The translations under genes and the position numbers were made by a program. Below, piece by piece: positions 18,275 through 29,797 of a stretch of DNA of 64,000 nt. The stretch is from NCBI GenBank assembly GCA_963756975.1, contig CAVWPS010000002.1, positions 1,860,001 to 1,924,000 of the forward strand, read 5' to 3'. The notes under the pieces are model-generated. The model made no database searches. It was not told where the DNA came from and was given only the letters and a program-made list of their open reading frames with translations. Position 1 is the stretch's first letter; every line of letters starts with the position of its first letter. This DNA comes from CAVRQM01 sp963756975 (lineage in GTDB: Bacteria > Pseudomonadota > Alphaproteobacteria > Acetobacterales > Acetobacteraceae).

Positions 18275-19663
18275 ATGTCCAACCCCGGAGACGCCGACGC
18301 GACCCCGATCACGTCGACGCGACAGCTGGCCGACCACATCGCGCAAGGATGCAAGCCGGCGAGCGAGTGGCGAATCGGCACAGAGCACGAAAAGTTCGGG
18401 TTCCGGTTCGCCGACGACTTGCCGCCGCCGTATCAGCCGCACGGGATCCGCGCCGTGCTGGAGGGCATGAGCGACGCCGACTGGGAGCCGATCACCGATC
18501 GCGGCCAGCCGATCGGACTGAAGGGTCCGGGCGGTGCCTCGGTGGCGCTGGAGCCCGCCGGTCAGCTCGAATTGTCGGGCGGCACGCTCGAGACGTTGCA
18601 CGAGACCCGCGCGGAGTTCGGCGCGCATGCCGTCGCGGTGGGCGCGGCGGCGGCACCGCTCGGCATCGGGTTCGCGCCGCTCGGGTTTCATCCGACGCAG
18701 ACGCGGGCTGCGATGCCTTGGATGCCGAAAAGCCGTTACGCGATCATGCGCGACTACATGCCGCGTGTCGGCACGCTCGGTCTGGACATGATGACGCGGA
18801 CCTGCACGGTTCAGGTCAACCTCGACTACGACAGCGAAGCCGACATGGCGCGCAAGCTGCGCGTCAGTCTGGCGCTGCAGCCGCTGGCCACGGCGTTGTT
18901 CGCGAATTCGCCGTTCACCGAGGGCAAGCCGAACGGATTCCAATCGTATCGCGCGCATATCTGGACCGACACGGACAATCAGCGCAGCGGCGCGCCGGCG
19001 ATGTTCTTCGATGAGGGCTTCGGGTTCGAGCGCTATGTCGATTGGCTGCTCGGCGTGCCGATGTATTTCGTGATGCGCGACGGCCTTCCGCGCGACATGG
19101 CGGGGCGGAATTTTCGCGATTTCATGGCCGGCGGGATCGAGGGCGCGGGGGCCGCGACCGTGGGCGATTTCGCCGACCATATGACAACCGCGTTCACCGA
19201 TGTCCGTGTCAAACGCTTCCTCGAAATGCGCGGTGCGGACGCCGGGCGGCCGGACATGATGCTGGCGCAGTCGGCGCTATGGGTCGGCCTATTATATGAT
19301 CCGGCGGCACTCGCGGCGGCGGATGCGCTCGTGCGGCGGCGGCCGTGGGCCGAATACGCGAATCTCCGCGCGCGTGTCCCGCGCGAAGGAATCACAACCG
19401 CATGGATGCGCGATGGCCGCGCAACCGGCACGCTGCGTGACCTCGCGCGCGATGTCGTCGCGATTGCCACAGATGGTCTACGCGCGCGAAATCGACTGGA
19501 TGCAGCGGGAGAAAATGAAAGCGGGATGCTCGATCCATTGCGTGCAATCGCTGAAGGCGGACCCACGCAATCCGATCGTTGGCTCGCAAGTTTTCATGGC
19601 GAATGGAACGGAGATGTCAGAAAGATCTTCCGTGAGGCGGCGATGCAAACGTCACGTCCATGA
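18275..19663 (+). CDS. gshA: Glutamate--cysteine ligase, plant/alphaproteobacterial type
   Basis: This enzyme makes gamma-glutamylcysteine, the first step to glutathione. The ~462-residue product shows the GCS2/plant-type pattern: EWRIGTEHEKFGF near residue 30, LSGGTLETLHETRAE, then SRYAIMRDYMPRVGTLGLD and the MMTRTCTVQVNLDY strand. It is preceded by a purine-rich ACGGAACCGAG site before ATG 18275. A frame open from further upstream overlaps rsmE and is not used. The last ~150 bp and the gap after it are lower in G+C than the body. Confidence 0.93.
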   Translation: MSNPGDADATPITSTRQLADHIAQGCKPASEWRIGTEHEKFGFRFADDLPPPYQPHGIRAVLEGMSDADWEPITDRGQPIGLKGPGGASVALEPAGQLELSGGTLETLHETRAEFGAHAVAVGAAAAPLGIGFAPLGFHPTQTRAAMPWMPKSRYAIMRDYMPRVGTLGLDMMTRTCTVQVNLDYDSEADMARKLRVSLALQPLATALFANSPFTEGKPNGFQSYRAHIWTDTDNQRSGAPAMFFDEGFGFERYVDWLLGVPMYFVMRDGLPRDMAGRNFRDFMAGGIEGAGAATVGDFADHMTTAFTDVRVKRFLEMRGADAGRPDMMLAQSALWVGLLYDPAALAAADALVRRRPWAEYANLRARVPREGITTAWMRDGRATGTLRDLARDVVAIATDGLRARNRLDAAGENESGMLDPLRAIAEGGPTQSDRWLASFHGEWNGDVRKIFREAAMQTSRP

Positions 19664-19833
19664 TACCGGTGTTACGATAAAGCCATCGTGACGGTAAAAA
19701 TTAACAAAACGTGAAAGTGGAGGTCTAGCGGGCTTGAAATTCGCCGCATTTACGGCGCTTGATGCCGGGTATGACGGCATTCGTTCGCAACCCAGACGGG
19801 AACTCGAACCCTTACGTGGAGGGCGGGATCTTC
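19664..19833. promoter_or_regulatory. A+T-richer upstream region of the SARP regulator
   Basis: The gap holds a run of A+T-rich sequence (gtaaaaattaacaaaacgtg, about 19691-19710), unusual in this window, and a ribosome site ggagggcggg about ten bases before ATG 19834. I see no confident terminator or -35/-10 pair. The composition makes this the likely promoter region. Confidence 0.4.
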
Positions 19834-21972
19834 ATGCGGCTCCGATTGGTCGGGCAAATGCAAGCCTGGACCAATTCGGGCGACAGCGTTTTGCCGTCCG
19901 GCCGGAAGACCCGTGGCGTTCTCGCCGTGATCGCGTTGTCCGCACCGCGCCCCGTATTGCGCGGACGGCTCGCGGAAATGTTCTGGAGCCGCCGGCCCGA
20001 GGAGCAGGCCCGCGCGTCGCTCCGGCAGGAAATCCACCGGCTGCTCGAAGCCATCGATCCGCTCGGGTCGGAGGTGCTGGCGATCACGCGCGACCATCTG
20101 GCGCTGCGCCCCGGCACGGTGTGGACCGATGTCGATGAAGTGATGCGCGCCACCTCGACCGATGCCGCCGGGCTGGCACTGTTTGACGGCGAGTTACTGG
20201 AAGATCTCGACGGCCTGGACCCCGCGTTCGACGCCTGGCTGGCCGGCGAGCGTGAGCGCATCGGCGACCGCGCCCGGCTGCTCGCGGAGAGCTTGATGCG
20301 CCAGCAGGTCGAGCCCGAGGAGACGATCGCCGCCGCGCAGCGCCTGCTGGCCATCGACCGCGCGCATGAAGGCGCTTGGCGGACTCTGATGCGCGCGTAT
20401 GCGGCGCGGGGCGAACGCGGCATGGCGATCCAGGCGTACGAGCGATGCCGGACCGTGCTGATGGAACAGCTTGACGCCGAGCCGTCGGCGGAAACCGCGT
20501 CGCTCGGGCACGAGCTCCGTGCCGCCACCGTGCCGGTTCACGGGGTCGTTCGGCCGGTCGTCCCGGCGGCCGCCGAGATCTCCCGCGCACGGCCGCTCAT
20601 GCAGCCGGTTCAGCCGAGAATGGCGGGACGTGCCGGGTTCGCCGAGACGCAGACGATGCTGCTGACCGAAACCCGGACCGAGACCCGCCCGATACCCGGC
20701 GGAGAGGCGCGGCCGGATGTTCGGGCCGAGGCCCGGCCCGACGGGGCGCACGGCGGAGGGCCGCCGCACCGGACCGGCGCGCATATCGGGATCCTGCCGC
20801 TGCGTCTGATCGGCGTCAGCGAAAACGAAGCTCATCTCGCGACCGGCTTGGCCGACGAGATCACGAACGCGTTGGCGGCGTTTCGCTGGATCAGCCTGGT
20901 GTCCTCGGCGTCGCTGGCCCGCTTCGCCGGCCAGAACGACGAGGAGGACGCGTTGCGCCGGGCGTTCGGCCTCGACTTCCTGCTCGACGGATCGGTTCAG
21001 CGGTCGGGCGACCAGGTCAGGCTGTCGATCCGGCTGCTCGATCTCGACCGGAGCGGGCACGTGGCGTGGTCGCGACGGTTCGACCGATCGGCGGCGGATT
21101 TGCTGTCGGTGCAAGATGAGATCGCCGCCGAAGTGGTGGCGCAGATCGAACCCGAAATTCTCATGATCGAGAGCCAGCGCGCGTCCGAGAGCCCGTCGGC
21201 CAATCCGACCAGCTACGAGCTGATGATGCGGGCCTTGCCGATCATTGCGCGGCTGGAGCGGTCATCGTTCGGGGAAGCCGGCGACTTGCTGGCGCGCGCC
21301 GTCGAACTGGCGCCGGACTTCGCCGCGGCCCAGGCCTGGGCCGCGTACTGGCACGTCCTTCTCGTGACGCAGTCCTGGGCCGACGATCCGCCGGCAGCGA
21401 TCGCGGAGGCCGGGCGGCTCGCGGAGCGGGCCATCGTGCTCGATCCGAAGGATGCCCGCGCGCTGACGATCGCCGGACATGTGCGCGCGTCGTTGTTCGG
21501 CCGCATGCGCGAAGCGATGACGTTGCACGACCGTGCCATCCGCCTGAACCCGAACCTCGCGATGGCTTGGGGCTTGTCCGCCGCCGCCCACGCGTATCTG
21601 GGCGACCTTGGAGAGGCACGGCGGCGGCTCGACCGCTACAAGCAGCTTAGCCCGCAGGACCCGCAAGCGGTGTTTCACGACACGGCGCGGATCCTGGTGG
21701 CACTTCTGGAGCGCGACCATGAGGCGGCGGTCGATTGCGGGCGGGAGGCGACCGAGTTGCACCCCGCCTCGGTCGACTCGCACATGATGTATCTGTCCGC
21801 GCTCGGCCATGTCGGCGTCCGCAACGAATCCGCCCGCATCTGCGCCAAGCTGCTGACGCTGGATCCGGCGTTCAGCATCGCCGCGTTCCGGGCATCCACC
21901 GCGTTGCAGCGCGATGCCGATATCGGCCATGTGGCGGACGGATTGCGGCGGGCCGGCGTTCCCGAGACCTGA
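19834..21972 (+). CDS. SARP-family regulator with BTAD, TolB-like and TPR regions
   Basis: The ~712-residue product opens with an OmpR-like winged helix (MRLRLVGQMQAW to ALRPGTVW, residues 1-90). A bacterial transcriptional activation domain follows (about 95-235, with AHEGAWRTLMRAYAARGERG). A Pro/Arg/Thr-rich linker leads to a TolB/adenylate-cyclase-associated region (IGILPLRLIGVSENEAHLATGLADEI, cited here as ATGLADEITNALAAF). TPR-like helices (AERAIVLDPKDARAL, DRAIRLNPNLAMAWGLSAA) fill the C-terminus. SARP regulators usually activate specific operons. No output gene is linked by overlap; the convergent desaturase is its only near neighbour on that side. ATG 19834 is chosen because a ribosome site precedes it. 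Confidence 0.85.
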   Translation: MRLRLVGQMQAWTNSGDSVLPSGRKTRGVLAVIALSAPRPVLRGRLAEMFWSRRPEEQARASLRQEIHRLLEAIDPLGSEVLAITRDHLALRPGTVWTDVDEVMRATSTDAAGLALFDGELLEDLDGLDPAFDAWLAGERERIGDRARLLAESLMRQQVEPEETIAAAQRLLAIDRAHEGAWRTLMRAYAARGERGMAIQAYERCRTVLMEQLDAEPSAETASLGHELRAATVPVHGVVRPVVPAAAEISRARPLMQPVQPRMAGRAGFAETQTMLLTETRTETRPIPGGEARPDVRAEARPDGAHGGGPPHRTGAHIGILPLRLIGVSENEAHLATGLADEITNALAAFRWISLVSSASLARFAGQNDEEDALRRAFGLDFLLDGSVQRSGDQVRLSIRLLDLDRSGHVAWSRRFDRSAADLLSVQDEIAAEVVAQIEPEILMIESQRASESPSANPTSYELMMRALPIIARLERSSFGEAGDLLARAVELAPDFAAAQAWAAYWHVLLVTQSWADDPPAAIAEAGRLAERAIVLDPKDARALTIAGHVRASLFGRMREAMTLHDRAIRLNPNLAMAWGLSAAAHAYLGDLGEARRRLDRYKQLSPQDPQAVFHDTARILVALLERDHEAAVDCGREATELHPASVDSHMMYLSALGHVGVRNESARICAKLLTLDPAFSIAAFRASTALQRDADIGHVADGLRRAGVPET

Positions 21973-22070
21973 GCCCGCGCGGCGGCGCGATCGGGCGGTC
22001 CCCCTTGGGCCTCCCGACCACGCCCCCACGGCCACGCCGCTCGGCCACAGCCCGACGAGTCCGTCTCCGG

Positions 22071-23252
22071 TCACCCGACCAGGCCATGCGGCGTCCGTGC
22101 CAGGCTCGCCAGGTTTTCGTCGATGGCGCGGAACAGCCCCCAGCTTTCCTGATAGTACGACTTACCCAGATCGGCCTCGCGCGCCTGGATGTAGCTGGTC
22201 CATTTGCGGCTGGCCGGGCGGCGGTGATGGTAGTCGTGGCACGGGGCGTCGCCGACCAGCACGAACAGCCTGACGAACAGCTGCACGGTCAGCATGTCGG
22301 CCCACCAGAGCGCCCAGCGGCCAAGGCCCACGAGCGTCCGAGGCGAGTTGCTCGGCGGCATCGAGCCGGGGAACACGCCGGCGGTCGCGTGCGCGGCGAA
22401 GTCCTTGCCGCGCGCCAAGATCATTTCCGGCTCCGGGAAGCGGTGTTCGCACAGGATCCGGAACACGGTCGCGACCTGCAACAATATTGTGAGCGGGATG
22501 ACCCAGGCCCAAAGCAGCGTGGCGAGCTGACCCGTTACGGTCGCGAGCAGAACGAGGCCGAGCCAGACGGCCGCGCCGACCGCGGTGCCGGTCCGGTCCG
22601 GCGAAATCCAGGCCGCGCGGATCCGGCGCACCAGGAAACGGCCGTGAAACCAGGGTGAAACAAGGCACACCAGCACCCGGCGCCACAGGCGCCGCTTGGA
22701 GATCGCCGGTTCCAGCCCGCACATGCCGAAAACGAAGCCGGCAAACTCATCCTCGTCTGTTAAAAGTTTGTTATGATTGTGATGAAGCATGTGTTCGCTT
22801 TTGTAGGCGTCGAAATGCTTGAAAAGGAGCAGAGTCGAAATCATCCGTCCGACCAGGATATTGGTCTCACGGCGCTTGAACACAGTACCGTGTGAGCAGT
22901 GATGGAAGACGACCACTTGCACGAGCCCGAGTCCGGCACATGCGACCAGCCAGCCGAGGCTCATCAGGATCACGGCCGGGAGGGCGGGCAGGCGCAGCGC
23001 GAGCGCCGCCATCAGAACGCCGGCGGCGATTTGGACGGCGGCCACGCGCACGAAATAGAGCGGCGATCTGTCGCGGATCGGCTCGCCCTCTCTCGGCCGC
23101 GCCGTCAGCCAGGTCAGGAACGGCTGGAGGCGTTCGGGAAGGCGGTCGGCGATTGCGCTTCGAGGGTCCGTGGGCGCATAGGACGCGGCCTCGGATGCGG
23201 ACCTCTTCAACTGGTCAAAAGTTCGGGCGAAGCTGCCGGTCTCGTATGCCAT
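22071..23252 (-). CDS. Membrane fatty acid desaturase family protein
   Basis: The 393-residue product has the three histidine boxes of membrane di-iron desaturases: FHHCSHG, then HMLHHNH, and CHDYHHRRP near residue 350. Two hydrophobic hairpins lie around them (VRVAAVQIAAGVLMAALAL; LVLLATVTGQLATLLWAW). It should introduce a double bond or hydroxyl group into an acyl or related lipid chain at the inner membrane. Substrate and position cannot be deduced. It converges with the SARP gene across about 100 bp in which I see no clear terminator. It diverges from the FIST gene across 230 bp. Confidence 0.85.
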   Translation of the reverse strand: MAYETGSFARTFDQLKRSASEAASYAPTDPRSAIADRLPERLQPFLTWLTARPREGEPIRDRSPLYFVRVAAVQIAAGVLMAALALRLPALPAVILMSLGWLVACAGLGLVQVVVFHHCSHGTVFKRRETNILVGRMISTLLLFKHFDAYKSEHMLHHNHNKLLTDEDEFAGFVFGMCGLEPAISKRRLWRRVLVCLVSPWFHGRFLVRRIRAAWISPDRTGTAVGAAVWLGLVLLATVTGQLATLLWAWVIPLTILLQVATVFRILCEHRFPEPEMILARGKDFAAHATAGVFPGSMPPSNSPRTLVGLGRWALWWADMLTVQLFVRLFVLVGDAPCHDYHHRRPASRKWTSYIQAREADLGKSYYQESWGLFRAIDENLASLARTPHGLVG

Positions 23253-23484
23253 ATGCTAGAACTCCCACTTGGTGTTTCGGTCGCCGTTTGACCGGATTGT
23301 GTCAGGCCCCTAACGCGCGCAAACTGTTCCGGGGCCGTCGCAAGACGTGACGCTACCAACACGGACGTGGCAAGCTAAACGTAAAAGTCAGAGTCAAAAC
23401 CGCGTTAAAAATGCATTATTGGCGCGTTCGCCTTAACCTGCTATGAGTCACTGATCGGGCTTAATCGTAAGGGTGGGTATCGTG
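23253..23484. promoter_or_regulatory. Divergent promoter region, desaturase / FIST
   Basis: This 230-bp gap separates two divergent genes and is clearly less G+C-rich than its surroundings (for example cgcgttaaaaatgcattatt near 23400). It must carry promoters in both directions. A ribosome site (taaggg) precedes the FIST start. I cannot name a specific operator. Confidence 0.45.
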
Positions 23485-24759
23485 ATGGCTGCGTCCCGTT
23501 CGCCGTCGCTCAGCAGTGTCATGATGGGGGTGGCCGACCCGGCGCTCGCGCACGCCGCTCGCGATGTCGTCGTCGCCTCCACGCGGAACAGTAATTCGGC
23601 CCACGCGGCGCGGGAGTGCGCGGCACAGCTCAGCGGACTTACGCCGACGCTCCTGCTGGTGTTTTGCGGCGGCAAGCACGACCCGCACGCGATCCGTGAG
23701 GTTCTCGCCAGTGCGTTCCTGGATGTCGCGATCGTCGGCGGTTCGGGCGCGGGGACGATCTCCGCGGCCGGGTGCGGCTACAGCGGCCTGGAACTGACGG
23801 TTGCCGCCTTCACGGACCCGAACCTGACGCCATCGCTGATCCCGGCCGTGGATCTGCTCGCGGGCGACGAGCGGGCGGGTGCCGAGCTCGGGGCGCGGAT
23901 CGCGGCCGCCGCGACGGACGGGGCCGTGGTGTTGTTGCTATACGATAACGTCCTGAGCGGAGACCCGGTCCGGCTTCATTCCGCGAGCAGAATACTCGAC
24001 GGGGTTCAGGGCGGGCTCGGCGCCCGCCGCGTCAGCATCATCGGCGGCGGATTCCTGACGGACATGAACCTTTCGGACGGATGGGTGTTCACCGGTTCCG
24101 GCGTGGCCCGCCACGCGGCGCTCGCCCTCGTCTTCCCGCCGAACGTGCACGCGACCACGGTCGTGCTGCACGGTTGCCGCCCCGTCAGCACGTTCATGGA
24201 GATCACCCGGATCGACGGCGCCGAGGTCTTTGAGCTGGACGGACAATCCGCGCTGTCGGTGATCGAGCGGATGCTCGACCTTCCGCTCGGCGGATCGGGC
24301 GGCCACGACCTCACCTTGCTCGCGACGCTGGGGGAGAAGCAGGGCGACCCGTTCCTGCCCTACGACGAGAACGCATATGTGAACCGATTAATCGTGACAT
24401 CGAATCGAATCCGAGGTTCAGTGACGCTCTTCGAACCCGATTTCAGAATCGGCACCAAAGTGCAGATCATGGCGCGAGACAACTCTCTGATGCTTCAGTC
24501 CGTACGTGATGGCGTCGTTGCCGTCGGCGAGCCGCCGATCGGCCGAACCGGTATGCTAAACCTCTATATCGACTGCGCCGGACGGGCGAGCGCCCGCAGC
24601 GGTGCCGAAAGCGAGGAGGCCGATCTGGTCGTCCGCGGGCTCGATCCCGCCATTCCCCTGATCGGGTTTTACTCCGGCGTGGAGATCGCGCCCTTCGACG
24701 GCTATAGCCGGCCGCTCGACTGGACCGGCGTGCTGACCTCCCTGAGCCGCGCGCTATAG
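23485..24759 (+). CDS. FIST-domain sensor protein
   Basis: The ~424-residue product matches FIST_N followed by FIST_C. The N-terminal region has LLLVFCGGKHDPHAIREVL, then VAIVGGSGAGTISAAG, and SIIGGGFLTDMNLSDGWVF. The C-terminal part ends with VVRGLDPAIPLIGFYSGVEI and FDGYSRPLDWTG. FIST domains sense small ligands; one branch (NosP) binds heme and nitric oxide and sits beside histidine kinases. No ligand is proven here. The stop abuts the ATG of the next gene with no gap, so the pair is surely co-translated. Start is ATG 23485, with in-frame GTG alternatives at 23482 and 23473. Confidence 0.85.
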   Translation: MAASRSPSLSSVMMGVADPALAHAARDVVVASTRNSNSAHAARECAAQLSGLTPTLLLVFCGGKHDPHAIREVLASAFLDVAIVGGSGAGTISAAGCGYSGLELTVAAFTDPNLTPSLIPAVDLLAGDERAGAELGARIAAAATDGAVVLLLYDNVLSGDPVRLHSASRILDGVQGGLGARRVSIIGGGFLTDMNLSDGWVFTGSGVARHAALALVFPPNVHATTVVLHGCRPVSTFMEITRIDGAEVFELDGQSALSVIERMLDLPLGGSGGHDLTLLATLGEKQGDPFLPYDENAYVNRLIVTSNRIRGSVTLFEPDFRIGTKVQIMARDNSLMLQSVRDGVVAVGEPPIGRTGMLNLYIDCAGRASARSGAESEEADLVVRGLDPAIPLIGFYSGVEIAPFDGYSRPLDWTGVLTSLSRAL

Positions 24760-26091
24760 ATGTCAGAGAGTGCCGATGGGTGGTCGCGCGAACTCGCGTA
24801 TTACCGCCGTGAATGCAACGATCTGGGTGCCCGCCTGCTCCGTCTTCAGGAGGAGCAGAGCCAGGCGTTCCGCGAGGCGCGGCGGAGCCGGACGGTCGTC
24901 AAGCTGCTGCGCGAGGCATACCGTCTCGGCGACATGACGATCGCGACCCAGGATGTCGGCGGCCCGATGCTCGAACTGCTGGCCGACAACACCCTGTGCG
25001 ACCGCGCGATGCTGCTGCGTGAGGAGCCGATCGGTGGCGGGACCTTCCTCGTGGCCCAGGCGATCGGCCTGATCGACGGGGCGCTCGACGCGCCGAGCCG
25101 TATCCCGTCCCCGCCGGCGTTCCTGTTCACCACCGGGCAAAGCCGGCCCGACGCGTGCGCCAGTGCGATCGTGGCCGCGATCGGGGTGCCGTATGTCCTC
25201 TGGGCCTACGATCGTGGCAGCGGCCACGCGCTGGTGATCGGCAACCGGTCGGAAAGCAATGTCAGCCGCCCGTTCGAGCCCGGCGACCAGGAGCTGATCG
25301 AAGCGGCGCTGTCGGTCTACATCGACGTGCTGTACCGCAAGCAGACCGAAGCCCAGCTCCGGCAGGCCAAGCAGACGGCCGAGGCGTCTGGCCGCGCGCT
25401 GGCCGATGGCATGGCGGCTCTGGCGGCCGAGGTTCGCGAACCGCTTCATGCGATCGCCGATCTCGCGGCGTCCCAGCAGGGCAGTCTCGCCATCGCCGTG
25501 TCGGAACCGGTGGCCGAAAACGCCGAGGAGATCGCCAAGCTCGCGCGCTACGTGCTGATGGCGGTCGATGGCGCGGCCGAACGCCCGGGATCGGCGGCGC
25601 CCGCGCTGGCGCTCGACGTCCAGTGGGTGCCGATCGAGGAGGTGATGCGTGCCGCGCTCGCCTCGTCGTACAGCACCGGCGTGAAGCTCGGTATCGACTT
25701 GGATTGCACACTGCCGCGCCGGCGCACCGCCGTGCTGGCGGACCGGCGCCGGATGCAGCATGTCATCCAGCATTTGGTGGCCAGCGTCATGCGCGGCACG
25801 TCGACCGGCGGCTCCGTGCGGGTATCGACCACGCGGCGTAGCGACGGTGCCCTCGAGATGCTGATCGGCTCGCGGGGTGGGGCACCGCTGAGCGTCGCCT
25901 CGCCGCTCCCGACCCGTCTGTCGAGCGTCGTCGAACAGGACGCGCCGAGCCTATCGTTCGCCCGTGCGATCGTCGACGCTCATGAATGGACGCTCAACCT
26001 CGAGACCAGCGCGTTCGGCGGCATGTATGCCCGGCTCGTGTTGCCCGCGCAGAAGACCCGCGACGTCGACCTCGCCGAGATCACGCTCTGA
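24760..26091 (+). CDS. GAF-domain histidine-kinase-like protein lacking catalytic residues (pseudokinase)
   Basis: The 443-residue product has an N-terminal coiled coil (residues ~10-50), a GAF-like domain (~50-190), a second coiled coil, then a DHp-like and a CA-like part. The H-box region reads AALAAEVREPLHAIADLA: the canonical phospho-accepting His before E-x-R is Ala. In the ATPase part the N-box reads MQHVIQHLVASV, with no Asn where NLLxNA is expected. The G1 Asp is missing (LIGSRGGAPL), and the G2 glycines are missing (APSLSFARAIVDAHEW). The fold is kept but the chemistry looks lost. It begins immediately after the FIST stop. It probably acts as a partner or scaffold for FIST signalling; this is inference. 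Confidence 0.8.
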   Translation: MSESADGWSRELAYYRRECNDLGARLLRLQEEQSQAFREARRSRTVVKLLREAYRLGDMTIATQDVGGPMLELLADNTLCDRAMLLREEPIGGGTFLVAQAIGLIDGALDAPSRIPSPPAFLFTTGQSRPDACASAIVAAIGVPYVLWAYDRGSGHALVIGNRSESNVSRPFEPGDQELIEAALSVYIDVLYRKQTEAQLRQAKQTAEASGRALADGMAALAAEVREPLHAIADLAASQQGSLAIAVSEPVAENAEEIAKLARYVLMAVDGAAERPGSAAPALALDVQWVPIEEVMRAALASSYSTGVKLGIDLDCTLPRRRTAVLADRRRMQHVIQHLVASVMRGTSTGGSVRVSTTRRSDGALEMLIGSRGGAPLSVASPLPTRLSSVVEQDAPSLSFARAIVDAHEWTLNLETSAFGGMYARLVLPAQKTRDVDLAEITL

Positions 26092-27350
26092 GTCGATGCG
26101 AGACGTGCGGCGCGTGTCCCGCATGAGGACGTAGACGGCGAGCGATCCGGCGATCAGGACGGTGATGTAGATCGCGAACCAGTCCTCGTGGCCCCGGTCC
26201 TTGAGCCAGAGGGCGACGTATTCCGCCGTGCCGCCGAACAGGCTGGCCGCGATCGCGTAGGGCAGGGCGACGCCGATCGCGCGGATCTCGGCCGGGAACA
26301 GCTCGGCCTTCACGACCGCGTTGATCGACGTGTAGCCGGACAGGATCAGCAGCGCGATCAGGATCAGGCCGAACGCGGCCCAAGGGTCGCCGTGCGCCCG
26401 TCCCAGCGCCCCCAGCAGCGGAATGGTGCCGAGTGTGCCGAGCACGCCGAACCCGATCAGCAGGGCGCGGCGGCCGATCACGTCGGACAGCGCGCCCATG
26501 ACCGGCTGGATCAGCGCGAACAGGAACAGCGTCGCGGTCGAGATCAGCGTCGCCGTTTCGCGCGACAGCCCGACCGAGTTGGTCAGCAGCTTCGGCATGT
26601 AGATCGTGTAGACGTAGAACGCGGCCGTCCCGCCCATCGTGAGCCCGATCACGAGCATCACCTCGCGCCGGTGGACCCATAGTTCGCGAAGCGGCGCCTG
26701 GACCCGGCGAGCGTGCGCGAACGACTCCGTCTCCGGGATGCCGCGCCGCAGCCAGAACGCGACCAGCGCCAGCGCCGCGCCGATTGCGAACGGGATGCGC
26801 CACGCCCAAGCTTCCAGCGTCGCGGCCGGCAGCATGGATTGGAGAAGCAGCAGCGTCAGGCTGGCGGAAAGCTGTCCGCCGACCAGCGTCACGTATTGAA
26901 AGCTGCCGATGAACCCGCGATGGCGCGCGGTGCCGATCTCCGACAGATACGTGGCCGACGCGCCGTATTCGCCGCCGAGCGAGACGCCTTGCAGCACGCG
27001 GGCGGCGAACAGGATGACCGGGGCCGCGACGCCGGCCGTGGCGTAGGTCGGGCAGGCCGCGACGATCAGGCTGCCGCCCGACATCAGCAGCATCGCGAGC
27101 ACCAGCGCCGCGCGCCGTCCGGCCCGGTCGGCGTAGACGCCCATCAGCCAGCCGCCGACCGGGCGCACCAGAAACCCGCCGGCGAAGATCGCCGCCGCGT
27201 TCAGCAATTGCCCCGTCGGGCTCGCGTTCGGGAAGAACGCCTTGGCGAAATACAGCGAGAAGAACGAGTAGCAGTAGAAATCGTACCACTCGATCAGATT
27301 GCCGATCGAGCCGCCGAGGACGGCCCGCGCCCGGCTCATCGGAACACCGC

Positions 27351-27354
<4 letters not shown>
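25951..27354 (-). CDS. MFS transporter of the metabolite:H+ symporter type
   Basis: The protein has the 12-helix MHS/KgtP-like pattern. It opens with GNLIEWYDFYCYSFFSLYF, then GWLMGVYADRAGRRAAL (MFS loop signature) and GVSLGGEYGASATYLSE. LSDVIGRRALLIGFG follows in the second half. It likely imports an organic acid with protons. The ATG overlaps the maeB stop (ATGA), and malic enzyme next door hints at a C4 or related acid. The frame runs on to 25951, overlapping the pseudokinase 3' end in antisense by about 140 bp. The family usually ends near RRTSRIDSE (about 26090), so either the tail is real or one base is wrong there. Confidence 0.83.
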
Positions 27355-29655
<2,301 letters not shown>

Positions 29656-29797
29656 TCTCGGCCTCCTTTGGGCGGTTCCCCTGAGGGCCGATCGTGTCCG
29701 CCTCCGCGCGCCGGGGCAAGCGGGCGCATCGGCCACGATCGCTTGACGGCCGAAAGGCACGGTGGGACGTTGTCGGACCGCTACGAAGGGGCGACCG

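Noticed and set aside
23485..24759. Naming the FIST protein NosP
   Set aside because: FIST domains bind diverse ligands and I cannot confirm a heme-ligand residue from sequence alone.
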